From: Rhodobacteraceae bacterium KLH11
GTDB taxonomy: Bacteria > Pseudomonadota > Alphaproteobacteria > Rhodobacterales > Rhodobacteraceae
Length of the DNA: 64,000 bases
Reading direction: 5' to 3'
Assembly: GCA_000158135.1 (NCBI GenBank)
Contig: DS999531.1
Coordinates: 712,132 to 776,131, forward strand
The notes beneath the pieces are model-generated. The model ran no database searches. It was not told where the DNA came from and saw nothing but the letters and a program-made list of their open reading frames with translations. Positions 47,088-56,618 of the stretch are shown here, one piece after another. The first letter of the stretch is position 1; every line of letters starts with the position of its first letter. The translations under genes and the position numbers were made by a program.

Positions 47088-48004
47088 GCACCGCCTTCGT
47101 CCTGATGTGCGCGCTCTGTCTGGATGCCGCATTGGGCGAGCCCGACTGGCTGTGGTCGCGTCTCCGCCATCCAGCCGTGATGATCGGCAATGTGATCGGC
47201 TGGCTGGACCAACGCCTGAACCATGGGGATCAGCGGCGGATCAAAGGCGGGGCCGTTGTCCTGCTGCTGGTTCTGGGTGCGTATCTGCTGGGTAAGGGCC
47301 TGGCGCTGTTTGGCCCCGTAGCCGAGATTTTGATCTGCGCGATCCTGCTGGCGCAGAAATCGCTGGTGGAACATGTACGCGCCGTGGGCGACGGGCTGCG
47401 CACCTCGCTGGATGAGGGGCGCGCGCAGGTTGCGATGATCGTCTCACGCGATACGCGGGATATGACCGAAGCCCAGATCGCCCGATCCGCCATCGAAAGC
47501 GCCGCAGAAAACCTGAGCGACGGGGTGATCGCCCCCGCTTTCTGGTTTCTGGTCGCGGGCCTGCCGGGGCTGCTGATCTACAAAGCCGTCAACACTGCCG
47601 ACAGCATGATCGGGTATCGCACCGAGAAATACCGTGCCTTCGGCTGGGCTGCGGCACGGCTGGACGATGTGCTGAACCTGATCCCAGCCCGGCTGAGCTT
47701 TATGATGATTGTCGCACTTTCAAGCCAGTGGTCACGCTGGAGCGAGATGTTGCAGGATGCCCGCCGCCATATCTCGCCCAATGCGGGCTGGCCCGAGGCC
47801 GCCATGGCGCGTGCACTGAACGTCGCGCTGGCCGGGCCGCGCAGCTATGACGGGAAGATGCGCGATCTGGCCTGGGTCAACGGCGACGCCCCGCGCGAGA
47901 TCGGCGCGGCGGAGGTTTTCCGCGCATGTGACATGCTGTGGCGGGTTTGGGGGCTTGCGCTTGGGCTCGTGTCAGTGTGGGTTGGGCTGGATTTCATTTT
48001 CTGA
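47084..48004 (+). CDS. cobD: Adenosylcobinamide-phosphate synthase (CbiB/CobD)
   Basis: Membrane enzyme that attaches aminopropanol (phosphate) to adenosylcobyric acid. A GTG at 47084, overlapping the cobC stop (GTGA), gives 306 residues; the longer frame overlaps cobC. Family features: [25 protein letters not shown] near the N-terminus, [27 protein letters not shown] (about 124-150), and [26 protein letters not shown], plus about four membrane helices. cobC and cobD act on adjacent steps. Confidence 0.93.
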   Translation: MSTAFVLMCALCLDAALGEPDWLWSRLRHPAVMIGNVIGWLDQRLNHGDQRRIKGGAVVLLLVLGAYLLGKGLALFGPVAEILICAILLAQKSLVEHVRAVGDGLRTSLDEGRAQVAMIVSRDTRDMTEAQIARSAIESAAENLSDGVIAPAFWFLVAGLPGLLIYKAVNTADSMIGYRTEKYRAFGWAAARLDDVLNLIPARLSFMMIVALSSQWSRWSEMLQDARRHISPNAGWPEAAMARALNVALAGPRSYDGKMRDLAWVNGDAPREIGAAEVFRACDMLWRVWGLALGLVSVWVGLDFIF

Positions 48005-48016
48005 CGGACCTGTTCG

Positions 48017-49180
48017 ATGCGCTTTCTCTCTGCCCTTGTGGCCACCGCCCTGCTGACCGCGCCCGCCTTCGCCCAATGCGGCGGCGGCTTTAATAGCTTT
48101 GTCAAAGGCCTGAAATCCGAGGCCGTGCAGCGCGGGTTCGACAAATCCACCGTAGATGCGTTTTTCAAGGGCGTGCAGCAGGATAGCGCGGTGCTCAAGG
48201 CCGACCGGGCGCAGGGTGTGTTTCAGAAACCATTCATCGATTTCTCGCGCCTGCTGATCTCGGCCAATCGGATCAATCGGGGCAAAGCCATGTCAGACAA
48301 ATACGACGCGGTATTTGACCGGATCGAACAGGAATACGGCGTCTCACGCAGGGTTCTGCTGGCCTTCTGGGCGTTCGAGACCGATTATGGCGCAGTACAG
48401 GGTGACTACAACACCCGCAACGCATTGGTGACACTGGCCCATGATTGCCGCCGTCCCGAGCTGTTCCGGCCACAAATCTTTGCCGCGATCGAGCTTTACA
48501 GTCAGGGCAATTTTGATCCGGCGCGCACCACCGGGGCCTGGGCAGGTGAGATCGGCATGGTACAGATGCTGCCGCAAGACATTCTGGACAATGGCGTGGA
48601 CGGTGATGGAGATGGCACGGTGTCACTGAGGACCTCAGCGCCGGATGCCTTGATGTCAGGCGCAAAGATGCTGTCGCATCTGGGCTGGCAACCGGGCCAG
48701 CCCTGGCTGCAAGAGGTGACGGTGCCTGCGCAGATGGACTGGTCGCTCTCCGGCCCCGGCAAGCCACGTTCAGTCTCGGACTGGCAGGCGATGGGGGTCA
48801 AGGCGCGCAACGGATCGCTGACCAACCTGCCTGCCTCGCTGATCCTGCCGCAAGGGCACAAGGGGCCAGCCTTTCTGGCCTATCCGAATTTCGACGTTTA
48901 TTTCGAATGGAACCAAAGCTTTGTCTACGTCCTGACCGCCGCCTATTTCGGCACCCGGCTGGAAGGCGGGCAGATTTATGACGCAGGCAACCCGCCTGTG
49001 GGGTTATCCGGCGCGCAGATGAAGCAGTTGCAGAGCAAACTGCAGGCGCGCGGGCATGACGTGGGCAAGATCGACGGCATTCTGGGGGCGGGAACACGAG
49101 CGGCGGTGCAGGCGGAACAGATACGGCTGGGATTACCGGCCGATGCATGGCCGACGGTGGAGTTGTTGGGGCGTCTTTAA
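48017..49180 (+). CDS. Lytic murein transglycosylase, MltB type, with peptidoglycan-binding domain
   Basis: 387 residues. A cleavable leader (MRFLSALVATALLTAPAFAQ) is followed by the MltB catalytic domain: AFWAFETDYGAVQGDYNTRNAL (about 113-134) with the catalytic Glu, GAWAGEIGMVQMLPQDI (about 173-189), and GDGDGTVSLRTSAPDAL. The C-terminal 60 residues are a PG_binding_1 repeat (LQSKLQARGHDVGKIDGILGAGTRAAV). No lipobox. Starts 12 bp after cobD, probably a separate function. Confidence 0.92.
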   Translation: MRFLSALVATALLTAPAFAQCGGGFNSFVKGLKSEAVQRGFDKSTVDAFFKGVQQDSAVLKADRAQGVFQKPFIDFSRLLISANRINRGKAMSDKYDAVFDRIEQEYGVSRRVLLAFWAFETDYGAVQGDYNTRNALVTLAHDCRRPELFRPQIFAAIELYSQGNFDPARTTGAWAGEIGMVQMLPQDILDNGVDGDGDGTVSLRTSAPDALMSGAKMLSHLGWQPGQPWLQEVTVPAQMDWSLSGPGKPRSVSDWQAMGVKARNGSLTNLPASLILPQGHKGPAFLAYPNFDVYFEWNQSFVYVLTAAYFGTRLEGGQIYDAGNPPVGLSGAQMKQLQSKLQARGHDVGKIDGILGAGTRAAVQAEQIRLGLPADAWPTVELLGRL

Positions 49181-49510
49181 TCAAGCAAATAGATATGGGC
49201 GTCGAGTTTCATAGCCAACAGGGTCAAATCGAGACCCGCTAAACTCGTTGGTTAAGTGTACCAACAAAAGGGGAACTACGTACCTTATTCAAGTGGATAA
49301 CTCTGTTTCCAGCAACAGAGCATCCGGTGGAAGAAAGAGCTTTCACGGCATGTTTGCCGGCTGCATCGAAGGTATGATAAAGCTTGACCATGGGCTGAAA
49401 ACGCCAGGATTTGAAAGAAGCCGAAGCTCGCATGGTCGCCGAAACGCTATCCGCGAGGCTCCCGAAGATTTAGCTTGGTTGCATTTTGCAGATTGCTCGC
49501 AATTTGCCCT
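49181..49510. other. AT-richer gene-free gap
   Basis: 330 bp between the transglycosylase and the next gene. Base composition by eye is about 45-50% G+C, well below the flanks. Open frames on both strands (for example 49248-49532 on +) have no family features and no good ribosome site. It could be a remnant of a transferred or decayed gene. Confidence 0.5.
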
Positions 49511-49861
49511 TCACTCCGGCCGCACCGGGTAGCGATCTCCTTTCTCATCGATCAGGATCAACCGCTCGCCACTGCGCACATACAGGTCGCATCGCGCAAA
49601 TCCGTTGCGATAGGCGATGCAGACGCTGCCATCCTCGGCGATTGAGTAGGTGCCAAAAGCGGATTCTCCGCTGGCATAGGTGTAGGAATAGGCCCCTCCG
49701 GCCGAGAACTTGGACTGACCATCATCATAGAAAGTCAGGGTCTGACCGGCCAGAGCCTCCAGTTCCTGCGGATTAAGCGGCCGGTCCCCGGGTTTGGTGG
49801 CCCATTCGGCAGCGGCAAGTGGTGTGGCGAGCAAAAGAAAGAGGATCAAAAACCGGGTCAT
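49511..49861 (-). CDS. Small exported protein of unknown function
   Basis: 116 residues with a cleavable leader (MTRFLILFLLLATPLAAA) and a small beta-rich body: LTFYDDGQSKFSAGGAYSYTYASGESAFGTYSIAEDG and DGSVCIAYRNGFARCDLYV, with two Cys that could pair in the periplasm. The pattern of short repeated strands recalls small envelope barrels, but I can name no family. It is 53 bp after the smc stop on the same strand. Confidence 0.72.
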   Translation of the reverse strand: MTRFLILFLLLATPLAAAEWATKPGDRPLNPQELEALAGQTLTFYDDGQSKFSAGGAYSYTYASGESAFGTYSIAEDGSVCIAYRNGFARCDLYVRSGERLILIDEKGDRYPVRPE

Positions 49862-49914
49862 GCGCCACCCTAACCCGGTGATCTACGAATGGCCCATAAC
49901 GTTGCGGTGATCGC

Positions 49915-52900
49915 TCAGGCGACCATCTGCTCGGCTTTCTTCAGATCGACCGAGACCAGCTGGCTGACACCCTGTTCCTGCATGGTCACACCGAACAGCC
50001 GGTCCATCCGCGCCATGGTCACCGCGTGGTGGGTGATGATCAGAAAGCGGGTATCGGTCTGGCGGCACATCTCGTCCAGCAGATCGCAGAAGCGGGTGAC
50101 GTTGGCATCATCCAGCGGCGCGTCGACCTCATCCAGCACGCAGATCGGGGCCGGGTTGGCAAGAAACACGCCAAAGATCAGCGCCGTCGCGGTCAGGGTC
50201 TGTTCACCACCCGACAACAGGCTGAGCGTCGAAAGCTTCTTGCCCGGCGGCTGGCACATGATTTCCAGACCGGCATCCAGCGGATCATCGCTTTCGACCA
50301 TGACCAGATTGGCCTCGCCGCCGCCAAAGAGGTGCTTGAACAGCATCGCAAAGTTTGAATTCACCTGTTCAAACGCGGTCAGCAGACGTTCACGGCCCTC
50401 ACGATTGAGGCTGGCGATGCCGCTGCGCAGGGCCTTGATTGCCTCTTCCAGATCACCCTTTTCACTGCTCAGGGTGTCAAACTCTTCCTGAACCTCTTTG
50501 CTGTCCTCTTCAGCCCGCAGGTTGACCGCGCCCATGGCATCGCGCTGGCGTTTGTGGCGATTGACCTCGGCCTCCAGCGCATCGGCGGCGGGCATCCGGT
50601 CGGGGTAGGTATCGAGCTGATTGAGCAACTGGTTCGGTGTCAGTTGTTGGTCCTCGGCGATCCGCTCTGCCGCCGCAGACACGCTTTCCTTCGCCGCATC
50701 ACACCGTGCCTCAGCCGCCGCACGGGCTTCGCGGGCCTCCGAGGCCAGACGTTCCGCTTCGCGCTCGGCCAGCACAACCTCGCGCTGCTGGGTCTCGGCC
50801 TCGGCCAGCTTGTCGGCGGCCTCGGCGCGGCGGGCCTCGGCAGTTTCGATCAGCGCGTTCAGCTCCTCTCGCGCCGTGGCGATTTCGCCGGGTGCGGCCA
50901 TGGCGTCAGCGAGTTCCTCTTCTGAGCTTTCCTTGCGCTCGGCCAGTTCGGATATCCGCTTCTCCGCCGTCTCCAGCCGGTGCCGCCAGCCACTGAGGTC
51001 TTTGGTCACCTCCTGAGAACGGCGGGTGCGGGCCTCGCCCTCGCGGCGCAGCTCGTCATGGGTCGAGCGGTGGGTCAGCATCGTGATCCGCGCCGCCTCA
51101 ACCGTCTGCTTGATATCTTCAACCTGCGCGCGGGCGCTGTCGAGGTCACCCAGACCGGTCAGAGCCGCTTCGGCCTCGCGCAGCTGGGCGCGGGCGGCCA
51201 TGGCATCTTCCTTGTGGCGGTCAACTGCAAGGGTCAGCGTTTCCAGCTTACCCTGCGCCAGATTCCGGTCTGCCTCGGCCCGGCTGAGCATTCGCGCCGT
51301 TTCTGCCATGCGCTGATCGGCAGCGCGGCGGGCATCCCGTGCGCGGCGATCGGCTTCGGTGACATCGGCCAGTTGCTGCGACAGCGCCTCATGCGCGGCG
51401 CGGGCGCCATCGGCCTGCGCCTCGGTGCGGGTCAATTCCTGTTTCAGCGCCTCAAGCTTGTTGAGCTGTTCCAGCCGCAAAGCGGCGGCGCTTGGCGCAT
51501 CCTCGGCCCAGGCACGGAACCCGTCCCAACGCCACAGATCGCCCGAGCGCGAGACCAATCGCTGACCGGGTTTCAGCGACGCCTGCAGGCGTGCACCCTG
51601 ATCGGCATCGACCAGCCCGATCTGCGCGATCCGACGGCTCAGGCGGTCGGGGCCAGAGACATGAAGGGCCAATGGTTCTGCCCCATCGGGCAGCTGTTGA
51701 TCCGCGTCATAGCCCGCCACCTGCACCCAGCCGGACGGCCCGTCACCCTCAACCAGCGGCGCGCGCAGGTCATCAGCCAAAGCCGCGCCCAGCGCCTTCT
51801 CGTAACCAGAGGCCACGCGCAGCAGATCAAGCACTTGCCCGCCCTCAGCCGTATCGCGTTCAACCAGCTTGGCCAGCGCAGTTGTTTCAGCGCGGATCGC
51901 ACCCAGTTCACCTTCGGCCTCAGAGCGTTTCGCGCGGGCCTCGGCCTCGCGCGCCTGCGTTTCATTGCGCAGCTCGTCGGCGGCGGCCAGCGCTTGTTCG
52001 GCGGCTTCGGCGGCCTCGCGGGCTTCAGCCTCGCCATCCTGCGCGGTTTCAAACGCCTCGCTGGCGCGGGTCACAGCGTTCCGCGCTTCTTCCACTGCGG
52101 CACGCGCTTTTTCTTCTTCGCCTTCCGAGCGGGCCAAGGTCTTGCGACTGTCTTCGACAAGCCGCTGCGCCGATTGGTGGCGCGCCACCAGACGGGCCAT
52201 ATCTTCGGTTTCCTGAGACAGGTGATCCTCGCGATCCTGCAGAACCGACGCGGCTTCGCGAGCGACCTCGGCGGCTTCGGCCACTTTCTCGTCATAGCCC
52301 TCGGCAGCTTTGGTAAGCTCGCGGGCTTCCCACTCCAGCCGTTCGATCATCTCACCCGCATCCCGGTTCAGACCGGATTCGCGTTCGATGTCGTTGCCCA
52401 GTTGCTGGATGCGGTTGGTCAGCGTCTCGATCGTCTGGCGCGCGCGGGTTTCCTGATCCGAGAGCTGATCGCGCTGTACCTGCTGGCGTTGCAGGACGGC
52501 GGCGGCGATGGCCTCTTCCTCGCGCAGGGGCGGCAGGGTTTCTTCGATCCCGGCGCGTTTGGCCCCGGCCGCACGGGCCTCAGCCTCGGCGCGCGAAGCT
52601 TCGGTGATGCGGTCGCGCAGCTTTTCCTCGGCCTGCTGGCGGGCCATGTCGGCCTCTTTCCAGCGGCGATAGAGCAGCATGCCTTCGGCCTGACGCAGCT
52701 GTTCGCCGATCTCGCGGTAACGTGCCGCCTGCCGGGCCTGACGGGCAAGCTGCGCCAGTTGGCCACCCAGCTGTTCCAGCACGTCATCAACGCGGGTCAG
52801 GTTGGCCTCGGTGCCTTTCAGTTTCAACTCGGCCTCGTGCCGACGCTGATAGAGACCCGAGATCCCGGCGGCCTCTTCCAGAATACGGCGGCGGGCCCGG

Positions 52901-53370
52901 GGCTTGGCGTTGATCAACTCGGCAATGCGGTTCTGCCCCACCAGCGCGGGCGAATGCGCCCCGGTCGAGGCATCGGCGAACAGCATCTGCACATCGCGGG
53001 CGCGCACGTCCTTGCCGTTGGTCTTGTAGGCGCTGCCCACATCACGCGTGATCCGGCGCACGATCTCCAACTGGTCGCTTTCGTTGAAGCCCGAGGGTGC
53101 CAGCCGTTCCGAGTTGTCCATGGTCAGGACCACTTCGGCAAAGTTACGCGCTGGCCGCGTGGCCGCACCGGCAAAGATCACATCCTCCATCGCGCCGCCG
53201 CGCATGGATTTGGGGCGGTTTTCACCCATCACCCAGCGCAGAGCCTCAAGCAGGTTGGACTTGCCGCAGCCATTGGGACCGACCACACCGGTCAACCCAT
53301 CCGCGATGATCAGATCGGTTGGGTCCACAAAGCTTTTGAAGCCGGTCAGTTTGAGTTTGCTAAAGCGCAA
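49915..53370 (-). CDS. smc: Chromosome segregation protein SMC
   Basis: 1151 residues, the usual SMC length. Order: N-terminal head with Walker A GPNGCGKSN (about 31-39), a long coiled coil (about 170-490), hinge (about 510-650), the returning coiled coil rich in Glu/Arg/Ala, and the C-terminal head with signature LLSGGEQTLTA and Walker B CVLDEVDAPLDD. SMC works with ScpA and ScpB, not in this window. The Ala/Glu/Arg-rich coiled coil also produces long spurious open frames on the other strand. Confidence 0.97.
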   Translation of the reverse strand: MRFSKLKLTGFKSFVDPTDLIIADGLTGVVGPNGCGKSNLLEALRWVMGENRPKSMRGGAMEDVIFAGAATRPARNFAEVVLTMDNSERLAPSGFNESDQLEIVRRITRDVGSAYKTNGKDVRARDVQMLFADASTGAHSPALVGQNRIAELINAKPRARRRILEEAAGISGLYQRRHEAELKLKGTEANLTRVDDVLEQLGGQLAQLARQARQAARYREIGEQLRQAEGMLLYRRWKEADMARQQAEEKLRDRITEASRAEAEARAAGAKRAGIEETLPPLREEEAIAAAVLQRQQVQRDQLSDQETRARQTIETLTNRIQQLGNDIERESGLNRDAGEMIERLEWEARELTKAAEGYDEKVAEAAEVAREAASVLQDREDHLSQETEDMARLVARHQSAQRLVEDSRKTLARSEGEEEKARAAVEEARNAVTRASEAFETAQDGEAEAREAAEAAEQALAAADELRNETQAREAEARAKRSEAEGELGAIRAETTALAKLVERDTAEGGQVLDLLRVASGYEKALGAALADDLRAPLVEGDGPSGWVQVAGYDADQQLPDGAEPLALHVSGPDRLSRRIAQIGLVDADQGARLQASLKPGQRLVSRSGDLWRWDGFRAWAEDAPSAAALRLEQLNKLEALKQELTRTEAQADGARAAHEALSQQLADVTEADRRARDARRAADQRMAETARMLSRAEADRNLAQGKLETLTLAVDRHKEDAMAARAQLREAEAALTGLGDLDSARAQVEDIKQTVEAARITMLTHRSTHDELRREGEARTRRSQEVTKDLSGWRHRLETAEKRISELAERKESSEEELADAMAAPGEIATAREELNALIETAEARRAEAADKLAEAETQQREVVLAEREAERLASEAREARAAAEARCDAAKESVSAAAERIAEDQQLTPNQLLNQLDTYPDRMPAADALEAEVNRHKRQRDAMGAVNLRAEEDSKEVQEEFDTLSSEKGDLEEAIKALRSGIASLNREGRERLLTAFEQVNSNFAMLFKHLFGGGEANLVMVESDDPLDAGLEIMCQPPGKKLSTLSLLSGGEQTLTATALIFGVFLANPAPICVLDEVDAPLDDANVTRFCDLLDEMCRQTDTRFLIITHHAVTMARMDRLFGVTMQEQGVSQLVSVDLKKAEQMVA

Positions 53371-53467
53371 TGGCTGCTCTTGGTATGATTCCTATGGTTA
53401 GGAAGTTTGCGCAACGGAGGGTGCAGGTGTCAACGTGATTGCGCAGGATATGGGCGTTTGGGCAGAG

Positions 53468-53476
53468 TTATCCACA
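53468..53476 (+). promoter_or_regulatory. Exact DnaA-box match upstream of smc
   Basis: TTATCCACA, 98 bp before the smc start, in the short gap between smc and the next lipoprotein gene. It is a single box with no cluster or AT-rich unwinding region around it, so it is not an origin. Confidence 0.4.
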
Positions 53477-53511
53477 ATATCTTGGCAAAACTACGCAGGA
53501 TTTCGGGTATC

Positions 53512-53907
53512 TCAATAGGGCGTGCACTCAAAAACCTGATACCCGTAGTCTTGGTAATAGCCGTAATCGACGCATTCATAGGGGCCGCGAAGAAGCGCGC
53601 CGAAAATCAGCTTTTCGCCCAGTTCGCGATCGCAGCCCAGCACACCCACGGTGACCGCAGCGTCGCCCAGAACGTCCAGAAGCGGACAGCCCGAGACCTG
53701 CGCCATGGCCATTGCGGCCCGGTCGCGGATCGGGCCAAGACGCGGGGCGTATTGTGGGTTCACGCGGACAGCCTCGGCCAGTTCATCGCGGACGCGCACG
53801 TCAAACACGCTGCCATTCACGGCAACGCGGGTTGCGGGCTGATCACGAAAATAGGGTGAGCCACCCGAACAGGCAGCGAGGAACAGAAAGGCAAGCACGC
53901 GGGTCAT
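53512..53907 (-). CDS. Predicted lipoprotein of unknown function
   Basis: 131 residues. Short leader ending LAAC (Cys13). The mature part contains VAVNGSVFDVRVRDELAEAVRVN, PRLGPIRDRAAMAMAQVSGCPLLDVLGDAAVTVGVLGCDR, and a Tyr-rich tail YECVDYGYYQDYGYQVFEC with several Cys that could pair. No family recognised. It lies 141 bp upstream of smc on the same strand. A TTAACCAT half-site (53926-53933, minus strand) is 19 bp before its start. Confidence 0.72.
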   Translation of the reverse strand: MTRVLAFLFLAACSGGSPYFRDQPATRVAVNGSVFDVRVRDELAEAVRVNPQYAPRLGPIRDRAAMAMAQVSGCPLLDVLGDAAVTVGVLGCDRELGEKLIFGALLRGPYECVDYGYYQDYGYQVFECTPY

Positions 53908-54087
53908 AGCGCCGTTCTAGCGGCAATATGGTTAACGAAACCTTTCAGCTGGGTGGGTCAGAACACGGCTTGCGCGAGCACTCTCATATAGCACGATCGC
54001 TGACCCAATATGTCGCGTCTTGCGGGTCTCTTGCATACCATCCTCATACGTGGTCATGTGAATTGACCAGATTTTTATGTTGATCCT

Positions 54088-54858
54088 ATGCCCTTTCAAA
54101 AAGTCCAAACCGACAAACTGTCTCTGGCGGTCGTGCGCCAGATCGAATTGCTGATCCTGCGTGGCATCCTGCGCCCCGGCGAACGGCTGCCATCGGAACG
54201 GGAACTGGCCGAACGAATGGGGGTTTCGCGCCCATCGCTGCGCGAGGCGATTTCGGACCTGCAGGAACACGGGTTGCTGACCGCCAAGGCCGGGTCGGGC
54301 ATCTATGTAGCCGAAGTGCTCGGGTCCGCCTTTTCACCAGCCCTGATCCGGCTGTTCGGCAATCATGACGAGGCGGTGTTCGACTACCTCTCGTTCCGGC
54401 GCGATATGGAGGGGCTGGCGGCAGAACGGGCCGCCCGGATGGGATCAGACAGCGATCTGAAGGTTGTGCAGACCATTCTGGACAAGATGGAAGCCGCCCA
54501 TGCCCGCAATGCCGCCGAGGAAGAGGCACATCTGGATGCCCAGTTCCACATGTCGATCATTGAGGCCAGCCATAACGTGGTAATGCTGCATATGATGCGA
54601 TCGATGTTCGATCTGCTGCGACAGGGCGTGTTCTACAACCGCCAGATCATGTTCCAACAACGCACCACGCGTGAGGCGATTCTGGACCAGCACCGTGCCA
54701 TAAACTCCGCCCTGCAGGAACGCGACCCGAAGGGCGCGCGGCGCGCTGTCGAAGATCATCTGAATTTCGTCAAAAGCTGCATGGCCGATCAGCAGAAGGC
54801 CCTGCGCAACGAAGAGATCGCACAGCAACGGTTGAAGCACGAGACCGGAGAGGTCTGA
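54088..54858 (+). CDS. FadR/FCD-type GntR family transcriptional regulator
   Basis: 256 residues. N-terminal winged helix with LRPGERLPSERELAERMGVSRPSLREAI (about 28-55), then an all-helical FCD ligand domain (about 90-230) with metal-type residues D139 region HLDAQFHMSIIEASHN and DQHRAINSALQERD. Family members sense organic acids such as lactate, pyruvate or glycolate. The stop TGA shares a base with the next ATG (TGATG), linking it to the hydrolase. Confidence 0.88.
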   Translation: MPFQKVQTDKLSLAVVRQIELLILRGILRPGERLPSERELAERMGVSRPSLREAISDLQEHGLLTAKAGSGIYVAEVLGSAFSPALIRLFGNHDEAVFDYLSFRRDMEGLAAERAARMGSDSDLKVVQTILDKMEAAHARNAAEEEAHLDAQFHMSIIEASHNVVMLHMMRSMFDLLRQGVFYNRQIMFQQRTTREAILDQHRAINSALQERDPKGARRAVEDHLNFVKSCMADQQKALRNEEIAQQRLKHETGEV

Positions 54859-55346
54859 TGTTTATCGGGCATTTACCCGGTGCCTATCTGATCTTCCGGG
54901 CAACCGCGCCGAACCTTAGCAAGCTTGCCTTTACAGCTGCGATGATCGGAGCCGTCGCACCTGATATAGACATCCTCTGGTTCTATTTTGTCGATGATCG
55001 CGGGCACCATCACCATTCTTACCTGACACACCGACCGATCATCTGGGCAGGCCTTCTGCTTGCTGGCCTTCTGATCCGGCGATGGCTTCAGCAAACCGGG
55101 ACATTTCTGACCTTTCTCGGGGCAGGCACGTTGGTTCACCTGATGCTGGATACAATCGCAGGCGAGGTTGCATGGCTCTGGCCCTTTTCGGACGTGGCCC
55201 ATCCGCTGGTCACGGTGCAGGCAACCCATTCGCACTGGATCCTGTCTTTCCTCAATCATTGGACTTTCAAGGTTGAGATTGTGATCACAATAGCTGCAGC
55301 GCTGGTCTGGTTCATGACCCGGCGCAGAGCAAAAAGTAACACTTGA
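54858..55346 (+). CDS. Membrane-bound metal-dependent hydrolase (YdjM/DUF457-like)
   Basis: 162 residues with about four membrane helices. His/Asp-rich motifs between helices fit this family: GAVAPDIDILWFYF, DRGHHHHSYLTHRP and TLVHLMLDTIAGEV. A hydrolytic role is family inference; no substrate is known. The start overlaps the regulator gene by one base, an unusual partner for a FadR-type regulator. A bidirectional terminator follows. Confidence 0.8.
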   Translation: MFIGHLPGAYLIFRATAPNLSKLAFTAAMIGAVAPDIDILWFYFVDDRGHHHHSYLTHRPIIWAGLLLAGLLIRRWLQQTGTFLTFLGAGTLVHLMLDTIAGEVAWLWPFSDVAHPLVTVQATHSHWILSFLNHWTFKVEIVITIAAALVWFMTRRRAKSNT

Positions 55347-55356
55347 AGCCGCACAT

Positions 55357-55393
55357 AAAAAAACCCGAGCGCCTGACGGCCCTCGGGTTTTTT
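55357..55393. terminator. Bidirectional intrinsic terminator
   Basis: Perfect 12-bp arms AAAAAACCCGAG (55358-55369) and CTCGGGTTTTTT (55382-55393), with a GCC/GGC inner pairing in the loop. It serves the convergent hydrolase and ATP synthase genes. Confidence 0.92.
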
Positions 55394-55414
55394 CAAATCC
55401 TGTGATCAGCGCGT

Positions 55415-55975
55415 TCAGTGCAGTTTTTCACCTACATCCGCGATAGAGGCATCAATCAGCTTGTTCGCCTGAGTGGCGGTCATCTGCTTGGCCAGCACGG
55501 CATTGGCTGCCGAAACAGCAACCGTGATGGCCTGATCACGGACCTCTTTCACAGCCGAAGCCTCAGCCGATGCGATCTGATCCTGTGCAGCAGCCAGACG
55601 GCGGGCAATGGATTTCTCCAGATCGGCCTTGGCTTGCTCGGCTGCCAGCGCCGCATCCTCTTTCGCCGCCGCAACGATGGCGTCGGCCTGGGTCTGAACT
55701 TCACGCTGCTTACGCTCATACGAGGCCAGCAGGCTGCGCGCTTCTTCATGCAGGGCGCGGGCCTCATCCAGTTCGGACTGGATGCCCTCGGCCCGCTTGT
55801 CCAGCGCGCCACCGATCATACCCGGCACCTTGAAATAGAACAGGATCGCGATGAAAACGATGAAGCCCAGCAGGACCACAAAGTCGGTATTGCCAAGCGA
55901 GAAGAACGGGCCGCTTGCGGCCAGCGCGGGGCTGGCAGCGCCGAGGGTCAGGATAAGGGCAAGAGTGTTCCGCAT
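55415..55975 (-). CDS. atpF: F0F1 ATP synthase subunit b
   Basis: Peripheral stalk subunit. 186 residues with a leader-like N-terminus (LALILTLGAASPALA), a membrane helix (FVVLLGFIVFIAILFYF, about 32-48) and a long Ala/Glu/Lys/Arg coiled-coil stalk (about 60-180). It is the last of five genes (atpI, atpB, atpE, b', b) and lies 5 bp after the b' stop. Confidence 0.95.
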   Translation of the reverse strand: MRNTLALILTLGAASPALAASGPFFSLGNTDFVVLLGFIVFIAILFYFKVPGMIGGALDKRAEGIQSELDEARALHEEARSLLASYERKQREVQTQADAIVAAAKEDAALAAEQAKADLEKSIARRLAAAQDQIASAEASAVKEVRDQAITVAVSAANAVLAKQMTATQANKLIDASIADVGEKLH

Positions 55976-55980
55976 GTCAC

Positions 55981-56532
55981 TTATCCTTTCATCTGCGCGT
56001 CAATGGCACTGTCAATGGCTTTGGCATCCGCCTCGCCGCCCAGAGCCGTGACCAGTTCAGCCGCCGTATCCTTGGCAACCACTTGAATGCTTTCCAGCGC
56101 ACCGGCACGGATGTCGGCAATGGCCTTTTCCGATTCAGCCGCCTTTGCAGCGATTTCCGCATCTGCCTTGGCAATCGCGTCATCCAGTCCCGACTGGATT
56201 TCGGCGCGGGCTTCCGCTGCGATACGCTGTGCCTCAGACCGGGCATCGGCCAGCGCCTTGTTATAGGCCTCTTCAGCCTCGACCGCCTTGGCCTTCAGAT
56301 CTTCGGCCGCAGCCAGGTCATTTGTAATGGTCCCCTGACGTTCAGCCAGGATTGCCGCGATGCGCGGCAGAGCCACGCGGGACAGGACCAGAAAGATGAC
56401 GACCAGCGTGATGACCAGCCAGAAAATCTGGTTGGGGAACCAATCGAAGCAAAGCTGAGGCATGCCGATCGCCGACCCATAGGAGTCAACGCAGGTGCCA
56501 GCTACTTCTTCGGCAATAGGTTCTGTCGCCAT
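55981..56532 (-). CDS. atpF2: F0F1 ATP synthase subunit b' (b-prime)
   Basis: Second, diverged b-type stalk subunit found in alphaproteobacteria and cyanobacteria. 183 residues: [24 protein letters not shown] is the membrane helix (about 33-56) and the remainder a coiled coil rich in Ala/Glu/Lys. It forms a heterodimer with b. It lies 86 bp after atpE and 5 bp before the b gene. Confidence 0.94.
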   Translation of the reverse strand: MATEPIAEEVAGTCVDSYGSAIGMPQLCFDWFPNQIFWLVITLVVIFLVLSRVALPRIAAILAERQGTITNDLAAAEDLKAKAVEAEEAYNKALADARSEAQRIAAEARAEIQSGLDDAIAKADAEIAAKAAESEKAIADIRAGALESIQVVAKDTAAELVTALGGEADAKAIDSAIDAQMKG

Positions 56533-56618
56533 GATGTCCTCCGTCGGAACGTTGTCTTTACAACAGGTGGGCCGCTATGGCTTGGGCCCACCTGCGCGTA
56601 AGGATCAGGTTCCGCAGA

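Noticed and set aside
49248..49532. 94-residue frame in the AT-richer gap
   Set aside because: No recognisable domain and it runs into the convergent gene end; kept only as part of the gap description.
50980..53388. 802-residue open frame antisense to smc
   Set aside because: Mirror of the Ala/Glu/Arg-rich coiled coil of smc; no motif and no ribosome site.
53468..53476. Replication origin near smc
   Set aside because: Only one DnaA box, no AT-rich unwinding stretch and no dnaA, parAB or hemE nearby.
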